From the NCBI GenBank assembly GCA_027306755.1, contig DAHUZE010000058.1, positions 1 through 64,000 of the forward strand: 64,000 bases of DNA, read 5' to 3'. This document shows positions 54,507-63,066 of this stretch, piece by piece. The DNA comes from Acidimicrobiaceae bacterium. Lineage in GTDB: Bacteria > Actinomycetota > Acidimicrobiia > Acidimicrobiales > RAAP-2. The position numbers were made by a program, and so were the translations under genes. Numbering within the stretch: position 1 is the stretch's first letter; each line of letters begins with the position of its first letter. Below the pieces are notes generated by a model that did no database searches, was not told the origin of the DNA, and saw nothing but the letters and a program-made list of their open reading frames with translations.

Positions 54507-56252
54507 CTATCGCCGCATCGCCTCGGCCACCGCGGCATGGATGCGCCCGTGGACCTCGGCGTTCCCAGGGCGCCGGGGGACGCGGACCCGTGCCACCCGG
54601 ATGCCGGGCGACGTGGAGGCCGCCCTGAGCACCTCGTCGAGCTCGGACGGCGTGCCGACGTCGGCGGTGGCCACGCCCAGGCCGGCCGCGGCCCGGACCA
54701 CGTCGGCGGACTGCGGGGTGCCGAACAACCGCTCGAAGAGGGGCCGGTCGAGCGACGACGCCTGCGGCAGGAGCTCGAAGATCCCGCCTCCCCCGTTGTC
54801 CACCACGAGGATCGTGCAGGAGGTTGCGCTGGCGCGCTCCCTCGGCGGTGCGCTGGCGCGCTCCCTCGACGGTGCGCTGCCGCCCCCACCCCCGGCACCC
54901 ACCAGCGCCGACAGATCGTGGAAGAAGGCCAGGTCCCCGAGCACCGCGACCACCGGGCCCGTACCGCTGGCCGCCGCGCCCAACGCCGTGGAGCTGACGC
55001 CGTCGATGCCGTTGGCGCCACGATTGGCCAGCGTCCGCGGCGGCTCGGGGACGGCCGGGGCGAACCACTCGAGGTCGCGCACCGGCATCGACGAGGAGAC
55101 CACCACCGTGGCACCGGCCGGGAGAAGGCGCGGCAGGCGGCGGGCGACGAGCGGCTCGCACAGGCCCTCGACCGCCAGCGCGCTGTCGATCGCCTCCTGG
55201 GCCCGCCGCTCCGCCCGCTGCCAGCCCGTCAGCCAGCCCGCGGGTGCCGGGGGCACGGGATGACAGCGAAGCGCGTCGGCGAAAGCGCCGGGGTCAACCC
55301 GGTGCACGACGCCGGCCGACCGGGCGGGGTCCTCCCAGCGCCACCACGGGTCCACGGCCACCACGTCCGCGCCCGCCAGGAAGGACGGCAGCGCCTTTGA
55401 CACCCATGCCGCGCCGAGGCGCAGCACCACCTCGGGGCGGAGGTCGTCGCGTTCGAGGCGGGCGATGGCGTCGGCTGCCGCCACCATGTGGGGGCCGGAG
55501 ACCCGGCACCGTGAGCGGGGATCGGCCAGCAGCGGCCACCCGAGATGCTCGGCCAGCCCGATCACCGAAGCCGGAGGCCCGCAGCCCGACCCTGCCAGGA
55601 TCAGGCCGCGGGCCCCGGCCAGCCCGGCGGGGTCCACACGCACCCCGGCCACCGGATCCGGCTCGACCCGGTGGAACGGCCTGCCGCCCGGACGCCCGGC
55701 CGGGAGCGGCCCGGGCGAACCCGCCAAGGGTTCCCTGAACGCCAGGTTGAGGTGCACGGGCCCCGGACCGAGCGGGCCGGCCACCGCTTCGGCCACCGAA
55801 CGGGCGCCCAACGACCGCCACGTGCCGGACGCCTCCCCCACCGGCGCGCCGGGCTCCGACCGCCAGCGCACGGCCGGCCCGAAGAGGCTGCCCTGCTCGA
55901 TCGTCTGAGGTGCGCCCACCCCGTGCAGCTCGGGAGGCCGGTCCGCGGTGCACACGATCACCGGCACCCGGTCGTGGTGCGCCTCCACGACGCACGCGTG
56001 CAGCTCGGCCGCCGCGGTGCCGCTGGTGACGCACACCACGGGCGGGCGCCCGGTCGCCCGGGCCAGACCGAGGGCGAAGAAGCCGGCCCCCCGCTCGTCC
56101 AAGCGCACGTGGAGGGACAGCTCGGACCGGGCGGCGATGGCCAACGCCAGGGGCGTTGACCGGGAGCCCGGGCAGACCACGGCGTCGGTCACGCCGCCCC
56201 GCACCCACTCGTCCACGAGCGTCGCGGCAAACGTGGCCTGCACTACGCTCAC
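54507..56252 (-). CDS. menD: SEPHCHC synthase
   Basis: First committed enzyme of classical menaquinone synthesis, a ThDP enzyme of about 581 aa. It shows TDAVVCPGSRSTPLALA, TSGTAAAELHACVVEAHHDRVPVIVCTADRPPELHGVGAPQTIEQ and the ThDP motif LGDLAFFHDLSALV... DNGGGGIFELLP. A repeat-coded insert (PSRERASAPPRERAS) interrupts the ThDP loop. Starts at GTG 56252 or GTG 56243 are both possible; the divergent menH start is only five bases from the former. Confidence 0.95.
   Translation of the reverse strand: MSVVQATFAATLVDEWVRGGVTDAVVCPGSRSTPLALAIAARSELSLHVRLDERGAGFFALGLARATGRPPVVCVTSGTAAAELHACVVEAHHDRVPVIVCTADRPPELHGVGAPQTIEQGSLFGPAVRWRSEPGAPVGEASGTWRSLGARSVAEAVAGPLGPGPVHLNLAFREPLAGSPGPLPAGRPGGRPFHRVEPDPVAGVRVDPAGLAGARGLILAGSGCGPPASVIGLAEHLGWPLLADPRSRCRVSGPHMVAAADAIARLERDDLRPEVVLRLGAAWVSKALPSFLAGADVVAVDPWWRWEDPARSAGVVHRVDPGAFADALRCHPVPPAPAGWLTGWQRAERRAQEAIDSALAVEGLCEPLVARRLPRLLPAGATVVVSSSMPVRDLEWFAPAVPEPPRTLANRGANGIDGVSSTALGAAASGTGPVVAVLGDLAFFHDLSALVGAGGGGGSAPSRERASAPPRERASATSCTILVVDNGGGGIFELLPQASSLDRPLFERLFGTPQSADVVRAAAGLGVATADVGTPSELDEVLRAASTSPGIRVARVRVPRRPGNAEVHGRIHAAVAEAMRR
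54826..54873 (-). repeat. 24-bp tandem repeat inside menD
   Basis: GCGCTGGCGCGCTCCCTCGRCGGT is present twice plus a partial third copy, encoding RERASAP units between the GDLAFFHDL and ILVVDNGGGG parts of the ThDP-binding motif. In frame. Confidence 0.85.
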
Positions 56253-56257
56253 GGCGC

Positions 56258-57010
56258 GTGCTCCACCGAGACGTCGCGGGAACGGGCCGGCGCCTGGTCC
56301 TGGCACATGGCTTCACGCAGACCGGACGGTCCTGGGGCGCCTTCGGCTCGCTGCTGGCAGCGGGTCGCCAGATGGTGCGGGTGGACCTGCCGGGCCACGG
56401 CGGGTCCTCGACCGTACGCGGCGACCTCCACCGCGCCGGCGCGCTCGTGCTCCAGGCAGGCGGCGCCGCCGCGGAGGGGCCCGTCGATCTCCTCGGCTAC
56501 TCCCTGGGGGCCCGGGTCGCCCTCCATGCTGCCCTGGACGATCCCGCCGCTCTCCGCCGCCTGGTCCTGATCGGCGTCACGCCCGGCATCGAGGACGCCG
56601 GGGCACGCGAGGCACGCCGCCGCCGCGACGACGCCACGGCAGAAGCCATCGAGCGCGACGGCTCGGTGGGCCCGTTCCTCAGCCGGTGGCTCGCCGCGCC
56701 CATGTTCGCCGGGCTGCCCGATCCGGGCCTGGAGGAGCGGTTGGAGAACACGGCGGCCGGCCTGGCGTCCAGCCTGCGATCGGCCGGCACCGGCACCCAG
56801 GATCCCCTGTGGGACCGCCTGGCCGCGCTCCATGTGCCGACGCTGCTGCTCGCCGGTGCCGACGACCTGCGCTTCGCCCACACCGCGGCGCGCATGTCCC
56901 GGGAGATGCCCAACGCCGTGCTCTCGCTCGTGCCCGGAGCCGGGCACGCCGCCCACCTGGCCCAACCGGCGCTCACCGCCCGCATCGTGGCTCGCTTCCT
57001 GGACTCCTGA
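56258..57010 (+). CDS. menH: Alpha/beta hydrolase, probable MenH
   Basis: 250 aa. Oxyanion region LAHGFTQTGRSWG, nucleophile elbow LLGYSLGARVAL, acid in LLAGADDLRF and catalytic His in PGAGHAAHLAQP. These fit SHCHC synthase (MenH), which takes the MenD product. It is divergent from menD with almost no gap. GTG start eight bases after TACGCT, which lies inside the menD coding sequence; probably leaderless. Confidence 0.85.
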   Translation: MLHRDVAGTGRRLVLAHGFTQTGRSWGAFGSLLAAGRQMVRVDLPGHGGSSTVRGDLHRAGALVLQAGGAAAEGPVDLLGYSLGARVALHAALDDPAALRRLVLIGVTPGIEDAGAREARRRRDDATAEAIERDGSVGPFLSRWLAAPMFAGLPDPGLEERLENTAAGLASSLRSAGTGTQDPLWDRLAALHVPTLLLAGADDLRFAHTAARMSREMPNAVLSLVPGAGHAAHLAQPALTARIVARFLDS

Positions 57011-57015
57011 CGGGG

Positions 57016-57942
57016 TCACAGCACGATGCCCACGGCCAGCAGGATGCCGACCGCCAGCTGCAGCCTCCCGGTGGCGCCCAGCACGGGCAGGAGCTCGCGG
57101 CCCTGGGCCCCGGCGAGCACGGCGCGCCCCGGCCGGAGGGCACGCGCCAGGCCGACGAGGGCGACGAGGGCGACCGGGCGGACCGCGCCCACCGCAAGGA
57201 TGCCGAGCCCGACCCCGGCCAGCGAGCCCGCGTAGAGCCACCGGGCACGGCGGGGCCCCACCCGCACGGCCACCGTGCGCTTTCCGGCCGCGGCGTCGCC
57301 GGCCACGTCACGGAGGTTGTTGGCCTCGAGCAGGGCCGTCGAGAGGAGCCCGACGGGGACCGCGGCCCACCACAGCGACAGGCCGCCGGACTGCACGTAG
57401 GCGGAGCCCACGGTGGCCACCAACCCGAAGCAGGCGAACACGAACAGCTCACCCAGGCCGAGGTAGCCGTACGGGCGGGGACCACCGGTGTACAGCCACC
57501 CTGCCGCGATGCAGGCGGCTCCCAGGGGGACGAGCCACCACGTCGTGACCGCCGCCAGGGCCAGGCCGGCCCCACCGGCGACCAGGAAGCACAGCCATGC
57601 CGCCAGCCGGACTCCGCGGGGGGACGCCGCCCCCGAGGCCACCAACCGGAGCGGCCCCACCCGCCCGCGATCCGTGCCCCGGATGCCGTCGGAATAGTCG
57701 TTGGCGTAGTTGGTGCCGACCTGCAGCGCCAGTGCAACCACCAGCGCGCAGGCTGCCCGCCACCAGATGACCTCCACCGGACCTCCGACCGGATGGGCTC
57801 CTGGCGGGGCTCCGGAGCGGGCCCACCACCCGACGGCAGTCCCCACCACCACCGGGACCCCGGCGGCGGCCAGCGTCCGGGGACGGGCCCCGGCCACCCA
57901 CCGATGGACCGGCCCAGGCAGCGCCGGCGGCGCTGCGGTCAC
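57016..57942 (-). CDS. menA: 1,4-dihydroxy-2-naphthoate prenyltransferase
   Basis: 308-aa polytopic UbiA-family enzyme that attaches the polyprenyl tail at the membrane. The two Asp-rich sites are [14 protein letters not shown] and [23 protein letters not shown]. Eight or nine hydrophobic segments are evident. GTG at 57942 overlaps menB by GTGA. It converges on menH with five bases between stops. Confidence 0.95.
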   Translation of the reverse strand: MTAAPPALPGPVHRWVAGARPRTLAAAGVPVVVGTAVGWWARSGAPPGAHPVGGPVEVIWWRAACALVVALALQVGTNYANDYSDGIRGTDRGRVGPLRLVASGAASPRGVRLAAWLCFLVAGGAGLALAAVTTWWLVPLGAACIAAGWLYTGGPRPYGYLGLGELFVFACFGLVATVGSAYVQSGGLSLWWAAVPVGLLSTALLEANNLRDVAGDAAAGKRTVAVRVGPRRARWLYAGSLAGVGLGILAVGAVRPVALVALVGLARALRPGRAVLAGAQGRELLPVLGATGRLQLAVGILLAVGIVL

Positions 57943-58829
57943 GGGCGTCGCGGGAACCGCGAGAAGTCGGGCGGTCGCCGCTCCACGTACGCGTTGCGGC
58001 CCTCCTGCCCTTCCTCGGTCATGTAGAAGAGCATGGTGGCGTCCCCGGCCAGCTGCTGGATCCCGGCCAGCCCGTCTTCTGCGGCGTTGAAGCCGCCCTT
58101 CAGCATGCGCAACGCGATAGGCGACAGCTGGACGATGCGCCGGCACCACGCCGCCGTCTCGCGCTCGAGCGCATCCAGGGGGACGACGGCGTTGACGAGG
58201 CCCCACTCCTCCGCCTGCGCGGCGCCGTATTGGCGGCAGAGGAACCAGACCTCCTTCGCCCGCTTCACGCCGATCGTACGAGCCAGCAGGCTGGCGCCGT
58301 ACCCGCCGTCGAAGCTCCCGACCTTGGGCCCCGTCTGCCCGAACCGCGCATTGTCGGCGGCGATGGTCAGATCGCACACGAGGTGCAGGACGTGGCCGCC
58401 GCCGATGGCATACCCGGCCACGCTGGCCACGACGGGCTTGGGAAGTCGCCGGATCTGTACCTGCAGGTCCAGCACGTTGAGCCGGCCGATGCCACGGCGG
58501 GCGACGTCGTCGTCGCCAAGGTACCCATCGTCTCCCCTGATGCGCTGGTCGCCGCCCGAGCAGAACGCGTCCGGCCCCTCGCCGCGCAGCACCACCACCC
58601 CCACCGCCGGATCGTCCCTGGCCATCTCCAATGCCCGGGCCAGCTCGAACAGCGTTTGCGGGCGGAAGGCGTTGCGGACCTCGGGTCGGCAGATGGTGAT
58701 CCGCGAGATCCCCTCCGCCGTCTCGTAGCGGATGTCGCGCCACTGGCCCGACCCCTCGAATTCGGGCGGCGGCAGCGACCGCAGCTCGTCCAATGGATCG
58801 ACCGGATCGCCTGAGATGACCGTCTGCAC
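57939..58829 (-). CDS. menB: 1,4-dihydroxy-2-naphthoyl-CoA synthase
   Basis: Crotonase-fold ring-closing enzyme. Oxyanion residues are in [11 protein letters not shown] and [45 protein letters not shown], a block specific to MenB. About 296 aa from GTG 58829, which is eight bases after the -10-like TAGGTT; the track start at 58835 (GTG) is only two bases from that box. Coupled to menA. Confidence 0.96.
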   Translation of the reverse strand: MQTVISGDPVDPLDELRSLPPPEFEGSGQWRDIRYETAEGISRITICRPEVRNAFRPQTLFELARALEMARDDPAVGVVVLRGEGPDAFCSGGDQRIRGDDGYLGDDDVARRGIGRLNVLDLQVQIRRLPKPVVASVAGYAIGGGHVLHLVCDLTIAADNARFGQTGPKVGSFDGGYGASLLARTIGVKRAKEVWFLCRQYGAAQAEEWGLVNAVVPLDALERETAAWCRRIVQLSPIALRMLKGGFNAAEDGLAGIQQLAGDATMLFYMTEEGQEGRNAYVERRPPDFSRFPRRP

Positions 58830-58836
58830 GGGCACC

Positions 58837-58843
58837 TAACCTA
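58837..58843. promoter_or_regulatory. Symmetric divergent -10 for menB and menE
   Basis: TAACCTA gives TAACCT on the plus strand and TAGGTT on the minus strand, sharing five base pairs. Each box is exactly eight bases from a GTG start (menE at 58851, menB at 58829). No ribosome-binding sites are present. One element could drive two leaderless mRNAs, so RNA polymerase would have to choose a direction. Confidence 0.6.
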
Positions 58844-58850
58844 CCGGCCG

Positions 58851-60008
58851 GTGCCCGAGCTCGTCGCAATCGATCTCCCTGGTGGAGAGGCGTTCGTCCG
58901 CGCGCTGCGCAGCGTCTGGGACCGCGGAGACGCCGCCGCGCCGCTGGACCCCCGGCTCCCCCCGGCAGCGGCCCGCGCCCTCCTCCTGGCGCTGCGGCCC
59001 TCGGCCGTGGTCGGTGACGGCGGCTCGGTCTCCCGCCTGGACGGGGGCCTCCCGGTGGAGGAGGGAGACGCCCTGGTGCTGGCGACCAGCGGGTCCACCG
59101 GCACCCCACGCGGCGTGGTGCTGACCCACGCAGCCGTGGAAGCGAGCGCGTACGCCACCTCGGCCCACCTCCACGTGGACCCCGCCGTCCACCACTGGCT
59201 CGCGTGCCTGCCTCTCTCCCACGTCGGCGGCCTTTCGGTGGTCACGCGCTCGATGGTCACGGGCACGCCGTGCACGGTGCTGCCGGCGTTCGACGCCGCC
59301 GGAGTCTCGGCGATAGCTCACCGGGGCGAGGTCACCCATGTCTCCCTCGTCGCGACGGCCCTGCGGCGTGTCGACCCTGCGCTGTTCACACGGATCCTCC
59401 TCGGTGGCGCTGCGCCACCGGGCGGCGGGCTGCCGGACAACGTGGTGACCACGTACGGGATGACCGAGACCGGCTCGGGGCTCGTCTACGACGGCGTGCC
59501 GCTCGACGGCGTCGATGTGGCGATCGGCACCGGGCGGGCAGGCGAGGGCGAGGCGGGCGAGGTGCTGGTGCGCGCGCCGATGCTGCTCCGCGCCTACCGG
59601 GACGGCAGGGAACCTTTGATCCCGGGCCCCGACCGCCGGGGCGGCTGGCTGCCGACGGGGGACGGTGGCCGCCTCGGACCCGACGGCAGGCTGCACGTGG
59701 ACGGCCGCCTCGCCGAAGTCATCACCACGGGCGGCGAGAAGGTGTGGCCGGTGCCCGTCGAGCAGCTCGTGGCGACGCATCCCGGCGGGGCCGAGGCCGC
59801 AGTCTGGCGGCGGCCCGACGGCGAGTGGGGCGAACGCGTCGTGGCGTGGGTCGTGCCGGCGGACCCGCGCACGCCCCCCACGATCGGAGAAGTCTCCGAG
59901 CTGGTCCGTTCAACGCTGCCCCCGTGGGCTGCCCCCAAGGAGCTGGTCGTCGTCGACCGCCTGCCGCGCACCGCCTCGGGGAAGGTTCGGCGCCGCGAGC
60001 TCAGATGA
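58851..60008 (+). CDS. menE: O-succinylbenzoate-CoA ligase
   Basis: 385-aa adenylate-forming enzyme. The ATP loop LATSGSTGTPRGVVLTH, TYGMTETGSG, LPTGDGGRLGPDGRLHVDGRLAEVITTGGEKVWP and the C-terminal catalytic Lys in RTASGKVRRREL are all present. It is shorter than many acyl-CoA synthetases but normal for MenE. menC and menF are not in the window. Confidence 0.94.
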   Translation: MPELVAIDLPGGEAFVRALRSVWDRGDAAAPLDPRLPPAAARALLLALRPSAVVGDGGSVSRLDGGLPVEEGDALVLATSGSTGTPRGVVLTHAAVEASAYATSAHLHVDPAVHHWLACLPLSHVGGLSVVTRSMVTGTPCTVLPAFDAAGVSAIAHRGEVTHVSLVATALRRVDPALFTRILLGGAAPPGGGLPDNVVTTYGMTETGSGLVYDGVPLDGVDVAIGTGRAGEGEAGEVLVRAPMLLRAYRDGREPLIPGPDRRGGWLPTGDGGRLGPDGRLHVDGRLAEVITTGGEKVWPVPVEQLVATHPGGAEAAVWRRPDGEWGERVVAWVVPADPRTPPTIGEVSELVRSTLPPWAAPKELVVVDRLPRTASGKVRRRELR

Positions 60009-60070
60009 CACCGCAGGCAGGCGGCAGCGGGTTTTGCATTTCTCCACGTACAACAACGACAGTGGTGATG

Positions 60071-60089
60071 GTTGCGAGCACTACGCAAC
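60071..60089. terminator. Small hairpin after menE
   Basis: GTTGCG-AGCACTA-CGCAAC is a 6-bp inverted repeat in a relatively AT-rich 160-base gap between convergent genes. Weak terminator candidate. Confidence 0.3.
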
Positions 60090-60097
60090 GAGCTCAT

Positions 60098-60111
60098 GTG
60101 CACGCGTGCAC
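60098..60111. promoter_or_regulatory. 14-bp perfect palindrome GTGCACGCGTGCAC
   Basis: A perfect self-complementary 14-mer in the gap between menE and the convergent SDR gene. It could be a protein-binding site; with no loop it is a poor RNA terminator. It lies downstream of both genes, which is unusual for an operator. Confidence 0.4.
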
Positions 60112-60140
60112 GTCCCTATTGCCCGGGTTGCACCAGCCGT

Positions 60141-60176
60141 GCTGAGCAGCGCGGCCGGGCGGTCGGGCTGCTCAGC
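60141..60176. terminator. Bidirectional hairpin between menE and the SDR gene
   Basis: GCTGAGCAGC and GCTGCTCAGC are perfect 10-bp arms with a 16-nt GC-rich loop. The right arm includes the SDR stop codon. No U tract. It is the best terminator candidate for the convergent pair. Confidence 0.55.
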
Positions 60177-60939
60177 CCACGCCGCCCGATGGCTGGCTCG
60201 TCGCGCCACCGTCGACGACCAGGACCTCGCCGGTGATCCACGAGGCAGCGTCGGAGACGAGGAAGAGCGCGGCTGCGGCGATGTCGTCGGGCTCGCCGAT
60301 GCGTCGCAGCGGGATGTGCCCAGAGACGACCGCCTCGTGCGGCTCCCACAGAGCGCGGGCGAAGTGCGTGCGGACCAGACCTGGAGCGAGCGCGTTCACC
60401 CGCACGCCCGGTGCGAGCTCGTACGCGAGCTGGCGCGTGAGATGCACGACGGCCGCCTTGGTCGCGTTGTACCACCCGATGCCGGGCTCCGGCCCCAGAC
60501 CGCCGACCGACGCGATGTTCAAGATGGCCCCACCGCGCCTGCCAAGCGACGCGACGTGGGCAGCTTGGCACCAGGCCAGCACGCCGAGCTGGTTCACTTC
60601 CACCGTCTTGGTCGCCTGCTCGCGGCTGATCTCGATCATCGGGCCGAAGTGCGGGTTCGTCGCCGCGTTGTTGACCAGGATGTCGAGCGCCCCGAAGCGG
60701 GCGATGGTGGCAGCCACGCAGGCTTCGGCCTCCTCTGCCCGTCCGGCGTGGGCAGCCTGCCACGACACGTCGCCGTCGAGGCCCGCCAGGTCCGATGCCG
60801 CTGCCTCGAGCGCGTCGGCCTTGCGCGAGGAGATCATCACCGACGCGCCCGCCTCGGCAAAGCGACGGGCGATGGCCAGGCCGATCCCCCGGCTGGCCCC
60901 CGTCACCAGGGCCACCTTGCCATCCAGGCGGATGTCCAC
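60172..60939 (-). CDS. Short-chain dehydrogenase/reductase
   Basis: 255-aa classical SDR. Cofactor motif TGASRGIG (about 13-20), NNAATNPHFGP, catalytic Ser in NIASVGG, YNATK, and the C-terminal ITGEVLVVDGG. The Arg after the GIG region (ISSRKAD) suggests NADP(H) preference. Substrate unknown. GTG at 60939 is preferred: TAGGGT ends seven bases before it and the fold begins at once. Confidence 0.9.
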   Translation of the reverse strand: MDIRLDGKVALVTGASRGIGLAIARRFAEAGASVMISSRKADALEAAASDLAGLDGDVSWQAAHAGRAEEAEACVAATIARFGALDILVNNAATNPHFGPMIEISREQATKTVEVNQLGVLAWCQAAHVASLGRRGGAILNIASVGGLGPEPGIGWYNATKAAVVHLTRQLAYELAPGVRVNALAPGLVRTHFARALWEPHEAVVSGHIPLRRIGEPDDIAAAALFLVSDAASWITGEVLVVDGGATSQPSGGVG

Positions 60940-60946
60940 CGCGGCC

Positions 60947-60970
60947 ACCCTAGCCACCACCTCCTACGAT
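60947..60970. promoter_or_regulatory. Divergent -10 boxes for the SDR and DUF255 genes
   Basis: TAGGGT (minus, 60952-60947) is seven bases before the SDR GTG. TACGAT (plus, 60965-60970) is four bases before the DUF255 ATG and seven before a following GTG. No Shine-Dalgarno is present on either side. Confidence 0.45.
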
Positions 60971-60974
60971 CGTC

Positions 60975-63056
60975 ATGGTGAACCGCTTGGCAGGGTCCGC
61001 CAGCCCCTATCTCCGCCAGCATGCCGGCAACCCGGTGGACTGGTACCCGTGGGGCGACGAGGCCCGGTCCGTGGCCCGGAGCGAGGACAAGCCCCTCTTC
61101 GTCTCGATCGGCTACGCGGCCTGCCACTGGTGCCATGTCATGGCCCATGAGAGCTTCGAGGACGCCGAGACGGCGGCGGACCTGGCACGCTCCTTCGTGT
61201 CGGTCAAGGTGGACCGTGAAGAGCGCCCAGACCTCGATGCGGTCTACATGGCTGCGGTGCAGGCCATGACCGGAGGCGGCGGCTGGCCGATGTCGGTGTT
61301 CTGCACCCCCGACGGCAGGCCGTTCCTGGCCGGCACGTACTTCCCCCCCGCAGACCGGCACGGCCTGCCGTCGTTCCGGCGGGTCCTGGAGTCGGTGGCG
61401 TCCGCGTGGCACGACCGGCGTGACGAGGTCGAGTCCCAGGCCGACGCCGTGGCCGCCGCCGTAGCCCGTGACGCCTTGGCGATCGACCGGCTCGGCGCCG
61501 CCCCCGATGCGCCCACCGAGGTGGCATGGCCGTCCGCGCTGGCATCGCTCGTCGCGACACTGGAGCGGCGGTTCGACGAGACGTGGGGCGGGTTCGGCCC
61601 GGCGCCGAAGTTCCCCCGCCCAACGCTGGTGGAGCTGTGCCTGCGCCACCACGCCCGGAGCGGCTCCGTCTCGTCGCGGTCCATGGCGGAGCGCACGCTG
61701 GACGCCATGGCTGCCGGGGGGATCTACGACCATCTGGAGGGCGGGTTCGCCCGGTACGCCACCGACGCCCGGTGGCTGGTCCCCCACTTCGAGAAGATGC
61801 TCACCGACCAGGCACTCCTGGCCCGCGCCTACCTCCACGCCTGGCAGGCGACCGCGCGGACCGACTACCTCCAGGTGGCCACGGAGACGATCGACGTCAC
61901 GCTCGAGGCGATGGCCGTTCCCGGCGGCGGCCTGTGCGCCTCCCTGGACGCCGACGCAGCCGGAGTCGAGGGCGGACACGCCACCTGGACCCCGGCGGAG
62001 GTCCGGGCGGCGCTGGCAGGCGCCGGGCTGGCGGGGGCGGCGCTGGCCGGCGCGGCGCTGGCCGGCGCGGCCTTGTCCGACGCCGCCGCGGCGGCCTGCG
62101 CCTGGTACGGGATCACGCCGGCAGGGAACTGGGAGGGTCGGAGCATTCCCCACCGCCCGCTCGGAGCCCCCTTGGAGCGCCCACCGGTGATCGAGGCGGC
62201 ACGGCTTGCCCTGCTCGAGGCGCGGCGGCGGCGCCCCCAGCCGGGCCGGGACGACAAGGTGCTGACCGAGTGGAACGCCATGTTCGCCGCGACGCTGGCC
62301 GAAGCGGCGGCAGCCTGCCGCTCCGATCGCTGGCGTCAGGCGGCGGTGGACCTGGTCGAGACGCTCTTCGAACGCAACCGGCGCCCCGACGGGCGATGGC
62401 TCCGGGTGTCGGCGGACGGCGCCGGGGGCGCCGGCGTCCCGGCGTTCGCGGCGGACTACGCCTGGGTGGTCGAGTGCTGCACCCGTATGGCCGAGTTGAC
62501 GGGGGAGGCCCTCTGGACCGATCGGGCCGAGGAGGTGGCCGGTTCGCTCCTGGACCTGTTCTGGGACGGGGACGGGGGCGGGGTGTTCACCATCGGAGCC
62601 GACGCCGAGCAGCTGATCGTCCGGGCCAAGGACGCCGTGGACGGTGCCGTGCCCTCCGCGAACGCCGCGGCGGCCACGGCACTGCTGCGCTTGGCCGCCC
62701 TCACCGGCAACGGACGCTGGCGGGACGCGGGCGAGCGCATCGTCCAGGTCGCCACGCCCCTGCTGGCCACGCAGCCTCTTGCCGTTGCCGAGCTCTTGCC
62801 GGCCCTGGCCATGCTGGAGGAGGGGGCCGAGCTTGTCGTTCCCGGCGACCGTCCGGACCTGCTCGGGGTCGCCCACCGGCACTGGCTGCCCGCCGCCGTG
62901 GTGGCCTGGGGAGAGCGCCGGCCGAACCCACTGTGGGAGGGCAAGGAGGACGGCGTCGCGTACCTGTGCCACGGCTTCGCATGCCGTGAGCCGGCCCGGA
63001 CCGTCCACGACCTGGAAGGTCAGCTCGCTGCCCTCTCCGTCGGGGCCGCTCGCTAG
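60975..63056 (+). CDS. DUF255 thioredoxin-fold protein (YyaL / SSP411-like)
   Basis: 693 aa. N-terminal thioredoxin-like domain: [28 protein letters not shown]... [20 protein letters not shown] with CHWC at about 50-53, then [16 protein letters not shown] and [25 protein letters not shown]. The rest is an alpha/alpha toroid resembling N-acylglucosamine epimerases ([43 protein letters not shown]). Widespread but without an established function. A 15-bp repeat inserts [15 protein letters not shown] near residue 350. The last codon, TAG, doubles as part of the next gene's -10 box. Confidence 0.92.
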   Translation: MVNRLAGSASPYLRQHAGNPVDWYPWGDEARSVARSEDKPLFVSIGYAACHWCHVMAHESFEDAETAADLARSFVSVKVDREERPDLDAVYMAAVQAMTGGGGWPMSVFCTPDGRPFLAGTYFPPADRHGLPSFRRVLESVASAWHDRRDEVESQADAVAAAVARDALAIDRLGAAPDAPTEVAWPSALASLVATLERRFDETWGGFGPAPKFPRPTLVELCLRHHARSGSVSSRSMAERTLDAMAAGGIYDHLEGGFARYATDARWLVPHFEKMLTDQALLARAYLHAWQATARTDYLQVATETIDVTLEAMAVPGGGLCASLDADAAGVEGGHATWTPAEVRAALAGAGLAGAALAGAALAGAALSDAAAAACAWYGITPAGNWEGRSIPHRPLGAPLERPPVIEAARLALLEARRRRPQPGRDDKVLTEWNAMFAATLAEAAAACRSDRWRQAAVDLVETLFERNRRPDGRWLRVSADGAGGAGVPAFAADYAWVVECCTRMAELTGEALWTDRAEEVAGSLLDLFWDGDGGGVFTIGADAEQLIVRAKDAVDGAVPSANAAAATALLRLAALTGNGRWRDAGERIVQVATPLLATQPLAVAELLPALAMLEEGAELVVPGDRPDLLGVAHRHWLPAAVVAWGERRPNPLWEGKEDGVAYLCHGFACREPARTVHDLEGQLAALSVGAAR
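62010..62069 (+). repeat. 15-bp tandem repeat x4 inside the DUF255 gene
   Basis: GCGCTGGCCGGCGCG-like 15-mers are repeated four times (two identical, two diverged), encoding (A/G)LAGA units. In frame with the protein. Confidence 0.85.
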
Positions 63057-63059
63057 TCT
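63054..63059 (+). promoter_or_regulatory. -10 box overlapping the DUF255 stop codon
   Basis: TAGTCT begins with the TAG stop of the DUF255 gene and ends seven bases before the GTG of the next gene. A leaderless transcript would start at or beside that GTG. Confidence 0.45.
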
Positions 63060-63066
63060 CTCTGCG

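Noticed and set aside
60009-60171. Phage attachment site or insertion scar
   Set aside because: The palindrome and hairpins are not flanked by an integrase, a tRNA or direct repeats.
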